Origin: a bacterium
GTDB taxonomy: Bacteria; Actinomycetota; Coriobacteriia; Coriobacteriales; CADBOM01
NCBI GenBank assembly: GCA_024698685.1
Contig: JAILQZ010000094.1
Location: 1 to 59,689 of the forward strand
Reading direction: 5' to 3'
Length of the DNA: 59,689 bases
Part shown: positions 55,351 to 59,689 of the stretch, in pieces
Layout: every line of letters starts with the position of its first letter
How positions within the stretch are numbered: the first letter of the stretch is position 1
Position numbers and translations under genes: made by a program
The notes under the pieces: generated by a model
Seen by the model: only the letters and a program-made list of their open reading frames with translations
Told to the model about the DNA's origin: nothing
Database searches by the model: none

Positions 55351-57765
55351 CTATCCCTCGACCTTGCGGATATCGCATGCGCAGTCCCAGATGGTATCCC
55401 AGGCACCGGACATCGCCGAGTAGGTCGTGCCGCCAAGGATGTATCCGACGGCGTTGTCCTCCTCGGTGCACTGATACCAGAACAGCGCCCTCTCATCGAG
55501 CGTGTCGTTGTCGCCCAGCGGAACGAGCAGCTCGGAGTACATGCCGGAGCCTTCGCCCTCGACGGCGTCGAACGCACGCTTGCGCCAGCCGAACCACACC
55601 TGGATGGTTCCGGGCGGAATCGCCTCGTCAAGGCGCATCTCGATGATGACATGGCCGCGTCCGTTGTAGACCTCGCACTTCTGGCCATCGACGATGCCCT
55701 CCGCAGCCGCGTCGACCGGATTGATGCGGCCGGTGGGCTTGCCGCCTGAGAAGTCGGCCATGACCGGGTCGTCCGTGAACATCGACTGCATGAAGAAGCG
55801 CTGGCGTCCGCTGAAGAACTGGTACTTGCCTTTGGCCGTGCCGTTCGCGAGGCGCGTGGTGGTGGGCACCTCGTAGGGCTCGTGATAGGTGGCCATGGGC
55901 GCACCGACGGCGGTGAGGCGCTCGCAGTAGAACTCCATGTGGCCGGTTTGCGTGGGGAACTTCATCCCGAAGAACGGATCCCACGGAATGGGCGGAACGG
56001 CCGCGCGGACGAGCTTCTCCTCAGCCAGGCGCTCGTAGGTCAGCGGCGGGTCGATCTGGGTCAGGAACGGCTGCGGTGAGTTGAGGCGCATGCGGATCCA
56101 GTCGCTAGCCTCCATCGGAGTGCCGTCCTCCTTCTCGTAGTACTCGCCGAGGCCGATCGCCTTGGCGATGCCGTGATAGATGAACGACGGGTCCTTGCAC
56201 TCGCCCATCGGCTCGATGGCGGGCTGCTGCAGCACCACGTGATTGTAGTTGGCTGCCGCGATGAGCTCCTCGCGCTCGAAGGGCATGCAGGCGGGCAGCA
56301 CGTAGTCGGCATACTCGCCGGTGTCGGTCATCCAGACGTCGATCTCGACGACGAGTTCCATGTTTGGAATCGTGTCCTCGATCCAACGGCTGCGGTTCGG
56401 GCAGTTGTGAACCGGATTGCCCTGAACCTTGATGAAGCCCTTGTACTTGCCCTCCTTAGCCGCGTCGAAGAAGTCGCCGTTCTTCACGAACGTCGTCTTG
56501 TCGTTCTCTCGGCCGTTGGCGAAGATGACCGATCCGTTGTTGAAGCCGAGCGGCCAGCCGCAGGGCTGGATCTCGGAGGTCACGCCGCCATTGGGATGGC
56601 CGAGATTGCCCGTCAGCATTCCGAGCAGGTAGAACGCGCGATACGCGTCGCCCTGGTTCTGATAGCGCAGGCCTAGCGCGCCGACGATGAATGCCGGGCG
56701 ATGGCTGGAATATTCCTCGCCGAGCTTGATCGCGTCAGCCGCGGGAACGCCGGTGATGGTCTCCTGATACTCGGGAGTGTAGGTCGCGAGGTGCTCGCGC
56801 AGCATCTGGAACGCAGGCTTGTAGGTGATGCCGTTGACCTCGTAGGTGCCGCTGAACGCGGGCGTGCCCTCATACTCCTCGGCTCCCCTCGCCGTGGCCT
56901 TGATCTCGTTGGCATCCTCGTCCCAATAGAAGAACCAGCCCTCGTTGGTGGCGAACTTGCCCGTGGCCACGTCGACGAGCAGCGGAGCGACGGTGTACTT
57001 GGTCAGGAACGCGCGGTCATACTCCTCGCGCTCGACGATCTGGCGCGCCATGCACAGCGCCAGCGCGGTGTCGGAGCCGGGCTTGACCGGGATGAACCAG
57101 TCGGCATAGCCGGCAGTGCCGTCGAAGAGCAATCCGACGTCGACGATCTTGGCGCCGCGGCTCTTGGCCTCGACGATGTGCTTGGCCACGCGCTGCTGGT
57201 TCTCGACGGGATTGCCGCCCCAGACGATCAGGTAGGTGGTGGCATCGAACTTCACCGGGTCGATCATCATGTACTTGTAGAAGTCGCCCAGGTCGAAATA
57301 GGACGCGTAATACGGGCCGTTGTCCAAGCCGTACGCGTTCATCGGGTCGGTGCCGCCCCACAGGCCGCACAGACGGTTGCCGAGCAGGGTGTCGAGGCCC
57401 TGCGACGGCGGCAGCGATGCGGTGATGCACCAGAACGCGATGGAGTCATGACCGTACTTCTCGCCAATCTCGAGCATCTTCGCGCCGATCTCCTCGAACG
57501 CCTGATCCCAGCTGATCTGCTCCCACTTGCCCTCGCCGCGCTCGCCCGCGCGCTTGAGGGGGTGGAGCAGGCGGTCAGGCGAGTAGACCTGGCGCCACGA
57601 TGCGGTTCCCTTCTGACAGCAGTAGCCTTCGCCTGCTTCAGCGCCCGTGTATGGAACGCCCTCGGTACGCACGATCTTGCCGTCTTTGACGACCGTCTTG
57701 ATCGCGCAGAACTCGTGGTCACCCCATCCAGGGCAGGCTGTGCAGACCCATTTCTCCTCTGACAT
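55351..57765 (-). CDS. Molybdopterin-dependent oxidoreductase, DMSO reductase superfamily, no evident Tat signal
   Basis: VCTACPGWGDHEFC...GEGYCCQKGTASWRQVYSPDRLLHPLKRAGERGEGKWEQISWDQAFEEIGAKM; WGGNPVENQQRVAKHIVEAKSRGAKIVDVGLLF; YADYVLPACMPFERE. Confidence 0.9.
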   Translation of the reverse strand: MSEEKWVCTACPGWGDHEFCAIKTVVKDGKIVRTEGVPYTGAEAGEGYCCQKGTASWRQVYSPDRLLHPLKRAGERGEGKWEQISWDQAFEEIGAKMLEIGEKYGHDSIAFWCITASLPPSQGLDTLLGNRLCGLWGGTDPMNAYGLDNGPYYASYFDLGDFYKYMMIDPVKFDATTYLIVWGGNPVENQQRVAKHIVEAKSRGAKIVDVGLLFDGTAGYADWFIPVKPGSDTALALCMARQIVEREEYDRAFLTKYTVAPLLVDVATGKFATNEGWFFYWDEDANEIKATARGAEEYEGTPAFSGTYEVNGITYKPAFQMLREHLATYTPEYQETITGVPAADAIKLGEEYSSHRPAFIVGALGLRYQNQGDAYRAFYLLGMLTGNLGHPNGGVTSEIQPCGWPLGFNNGSVIFANGRENDKTTFVKNGDFFDAAKEGKYKGFIKVQGNPVHNCPNRSRWIEDTIPNMELVVEIDVWMTDTGEYADYVLPACMPFEREELIAAANYNHVVLQQPAIEPMGECKDPSFIYHGIAKAIGLGEYYEKEDGTPMEASDWIRMRLNSPQPFLTQIDPPLTYERLAEEKLVRAAVPPIPWDPFFGMKFPTQTGHMEFYCERLTAVGAPMATYHEPYEVPTTTRLANGTAKGKYQFFSGRQRFFMQSMFTDDPVMADFSGGKPTGRINPVDAAAEGIVDGQKCEVYNGRGHVIIEMRLDEAIPPGTIQVWFGWRKRAFDAVEGEGSGMYSELLVPLGDNDTLDERALFWYQCTEEDNAVGYILGGTTYSAMSGAWDTIWDCACDIRKVEG

Positions 57766-57957
57766 GCAAACCCCTTCCCTTATTCGATTCTCTTCCCATC
57801 AAGCAATTTACCTTGCATCCTTGCCTGTGCCCGCATTATACCCCAAGCGTCTCATAGACAACGTGAATCTGAATAAAACAGAGTGGCTTCAAGTCGATTT
57901 TGCATAGTTTGGAATGCTGGATTGGGGTGAATAATGGACTTGCGCTCACGCTCATTA

Positions 57958-57981
57958 CAAGTATACTTGCACATATACTTG
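57958..57981. promoter_or_regulatory. Tandem 12-bp palindromic operator upstream of toxin-antitoxin pair
   Basis: CAAGTATACTTG (perfect palindrome) immediately followed by CACATATACTTG (10/12 match). Confidence 0.7.
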
Positions 57982-57992
57982 AAAGGAGAAAC

Positions 57993-58235
57993 ATGCCTCA
58001 ACTATCGCTTTACATAGATGACGCCACGATGGGCTTGATGAAGCGCAACGCCTCAGCCGAGGGCGTATCGCTCTCCCGCTATGCCGCCAACGCGATTCGC
58101 GAATACATCGATGCGCCCAAACGGGTTGCCGATGACGACTATTGGGACAAGCTGTACGGTTGCCTGGCCGACGATGATTCGTTCGGATATCCCGAGCGCT
58201 ACGAGTCGGATCCGATACCCGCACTCGATCTATAG
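57993..58235 (+). CDS. VapB-like/ribbon-helix-helix-type antitoxin
   Basis: MPQLSLYIDDATMGLMKRNASAEGVSLSRYAANAIREYI; directly upstream of PIN toxin. Confidence 0.8.
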   Translation: MPQLSLYIDDATMGLMKRNASAEGVSLSRYAANAIREYIDAPKRVADDDYWDKLYGCLADDDSFGYPERYESDPIPALDL

Positions 58236-58245
58236 CAGGTGCGCC

Positions 58246-58653
58246 ATGTACGTTTTCGATACGAATGTCCTTGTCGATTTCCTGCGTGGCAGGCTGCCAC
58301 TCGGACTGGAGCTGCTGAAGAACACGGATAGCCGCCTGATTAAGATTCCCGCAGTTGTTGTAGCTGAGCTGCTTGCGGGAGCATACAAGAACAAGAATCC
58401 CGAAAAGCTTCGCGAGGCAATCGAAAGCCTGCTGGTCAATTTCGAAATACTCCCATTTGACGAACGCTGCGCCATTAAGTATGCGCAGATACGAGCAGAG
58501 CTGGAGCTTGCAGGGAACAGGATAGAATCGAACGATATGATGATCGCCGCAACGGCGATTGTGCATGATGCCATTCTCGCGACGAACGATTTGAATGACT
58601 TCGGGCGAATCCCTGGCTTGCGCATCATGTCGCTTGCCGAAGTGGAGTTATAG
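58246..58653 (+). CDS. VapC-like PIN-domain toxin
   Basis: MYVFDTNVLVDFLRGR...VVVAELLAGAYKN...IESNDMMIAATAIVHDAILATNDLNDFGRIPGL. Confidence 0.92.
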   Translation: MYVFDTNVLVDFLRGRLPLGLELLKNTDSRLIKIPAVVVAELLAGAYKNKNPEKLREAIESLLVNFEILPFDERCAIKYAQIRAELELAGNRIESNDMMIAATAIVHDAILATNDLNDFGRIPGLRIMSLAEVEL

Positions 58654-58656
58654 CCG

Positions 58657-59421
58657 CTAACGGCAAGCGAGATCGGCTATCGCATCGGCAGCTTGGGCCT
58701 GCTGGTCCTCGCGAGAGATGCCCGCTTCGCCATCTTTCGACTGCGCACCGTAGTTGCCGAAGTTCGCGTGGTTGCCGCCATCGATTACGAGCTCTTGCGC
58801 ATGAGGAGGCATATTGGCTTCGGCTTCAGCGTACTTCTGCAGGTCGAGCACTCCGTCGTTGCTGCCAACGATCGAAAGCGCTTCCAAGCTCGTGCCCGAC
58901 AGATCGTCGTCTGGATAGGCGGCTAGGAAGACGATGCCTGCGAAGTCCTCAGCATGATCGGCCAGGTACATGCTCGCTGAGACACCGCCCAGGGAATGCC
59001 CGCCTATCAGCCACGCGTCGACCTCGGGGAACTGCGCCGCGATGCCATCGGCGGCATCGGTGTCGAAGATGGCCAGATTGAATGGCGGCTTGACGAGCAC
59101 GCAGAGGATGCCCTCGCGAGCGCACATGGTGAGCAGCGGCGCATACGCCTCGGGCTGCACCTTCCCACCGGGATAGAAGATGAGCCCGGCGATTGTGCGC
59201 TCTGGCACGAAGGCGATCTCGCCGTCTGGGAGCGTCTGCACGGTCACGCCATCGGCAGCGCCGTCCTCATCGGCAACGGCCGCGAGCGCCTCGTCGTCGG
59301 CGTGATAGTAGTCACTGACGTAGGCGAAGAACCCCACGGCAAGCACGACGATGAGCGCCCCGATCGCAATCAGAACGCGCTTCGACCGCTTTCTCTTGGG
59401 CTTTGTTCCCTCGGTTACCAC
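58657..59421 (-). CDS. Alpha/beta hydrolase with N-terminal membrane anchor
   Basis: TM VLIAIGALIVVLAVGFFAYV; nucleophile elbow WLIGGHSLGGVSAS; C-terminal GGNHANFG. Confidence 0.85.
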   Translation of the reverse strand: MVTEGTKPKRKRSKRVLIAIGALIVVLAVGFFAYVSDYYHADDEALAAVADEDGAADGVTVQTLPDGEIAFVPERTIAGLIFYPGGKVQPEAYAPLLTMCAREGILCVLVKPPFNLAIFDTDAADGIAAQFPEVDAWLIGGHSLGGVSASMYLADHAEDFAGIVFLAAYPDDDLSGTSLEALSIVGSNDGVLDLQKYAEAEANMPPHAQELVIDGGNHANFGNYGAQSKDGEAGISREDQQAQAADAIADLACR

Positions 59422-59481
59422 CGCGTTCGCCTTTCCGCTGATATTCGTGCCCTGAAATCATCCCACAAGATACTCGAATAT

Positions 59482-59509
59482 GAAAAGACCCCCGGCTTCG
59501 GGGGGTCTC
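59482..59509 (-). terminator. Terminator just downstream of the tRNA-like locus
   Basis: Minus strand CGAGACCCCCCGAAGCCGGGGGTCTTTTCA. Confidence 0.8.
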
Positions 59510-59519
59510 GAATAATCAG

Positions 59520-59542
59520 TGGTGGAGATGATGGGGTTCGAG
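59520..59542 (-). other. tRNA 3'-end-like fragment (T-loop remnant, acceptor 3' strand, CCA)
   Basis: Minus strand CTCGAACCCCATCATCTCCACCA. Confidence 0.6.
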
Positions 59543-59640
59543 CGTTAGGCGCGGCAGCGCCGTGCGCAGCATCCCAGTGGGCTGCTGCGAGCGAGAACGG
59601 GCGGGCGGAAGCCCGCCCAAGGGGATTACGCGTCTGCATC

Positions 59641-59689
59641 GGTGACGACCCCCGCGTTGCTAACGCGCTGCTCTCCCAGCTGAGCTACA
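59641..59689 (-). tRNA. tRNA 5' half (D arm and anticodon arm, anticodon reads AGC); truncated by window edge and lacking an adjacent T arm
   Basis: Minus strand TGTAGCTCAGCTGGGAGAGCAGCGCGTTAGCAACGCGGGGGTCGTCACC. Confidence 0.6.

Overview
The window is about 59.7 kb of high-GC bacterial chromosome. Gene content and order (rapZ-yvcK-whiA-gapA-pgk-tpiA-gpmI-secG, mreBCD-mrdA-rodA, many anaerobic Fe-S, flavin and molybdopterin enzymes) suggest an anaerobic actinobacterium such as Coriobacteriia/Eggerthellales; that placement is inference. Most of the window is conserved core: a radical-SAM pair, an [FeFe] hydrogenase with a flavoprotein partner, metQ-I-N, the cell-shape cluster, pta/ackA, xseAB, rnd, the glycolytic operon, nrdR, lexA, a serine acetyltransferase and five complete tRNAs. 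More accessory stretches are: a LicD-like pair beside an acyltransferase (32.5-36.5 kb); a membrane NUDIX-like protein followed by an intergenic array of four 50-bp-phased repeats (48.1-49.9 kb); tandem paralogous FAD oxidoreductases facing a cytoplasmic molybdopterin enzyme with a reduced Fe-S partner (51.2-57.8 kb); a VapBC-type toxin-antitoxin pair with a tandem palindromic operator (58 kb); and a tRNA-like locus at the right edge whose two halves are separated by a structured insert. The observations most worth checking are the phased repeat array (49552-49793), the interrupted tRNA-like locus (59520-59689) and a three-LexA-box divergent promoter driving lexA and an unannotated tail-anchored small protein (45916-46405). 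No CRISPR array, rRNA, prophage or recognisable insertion sequence was seen.
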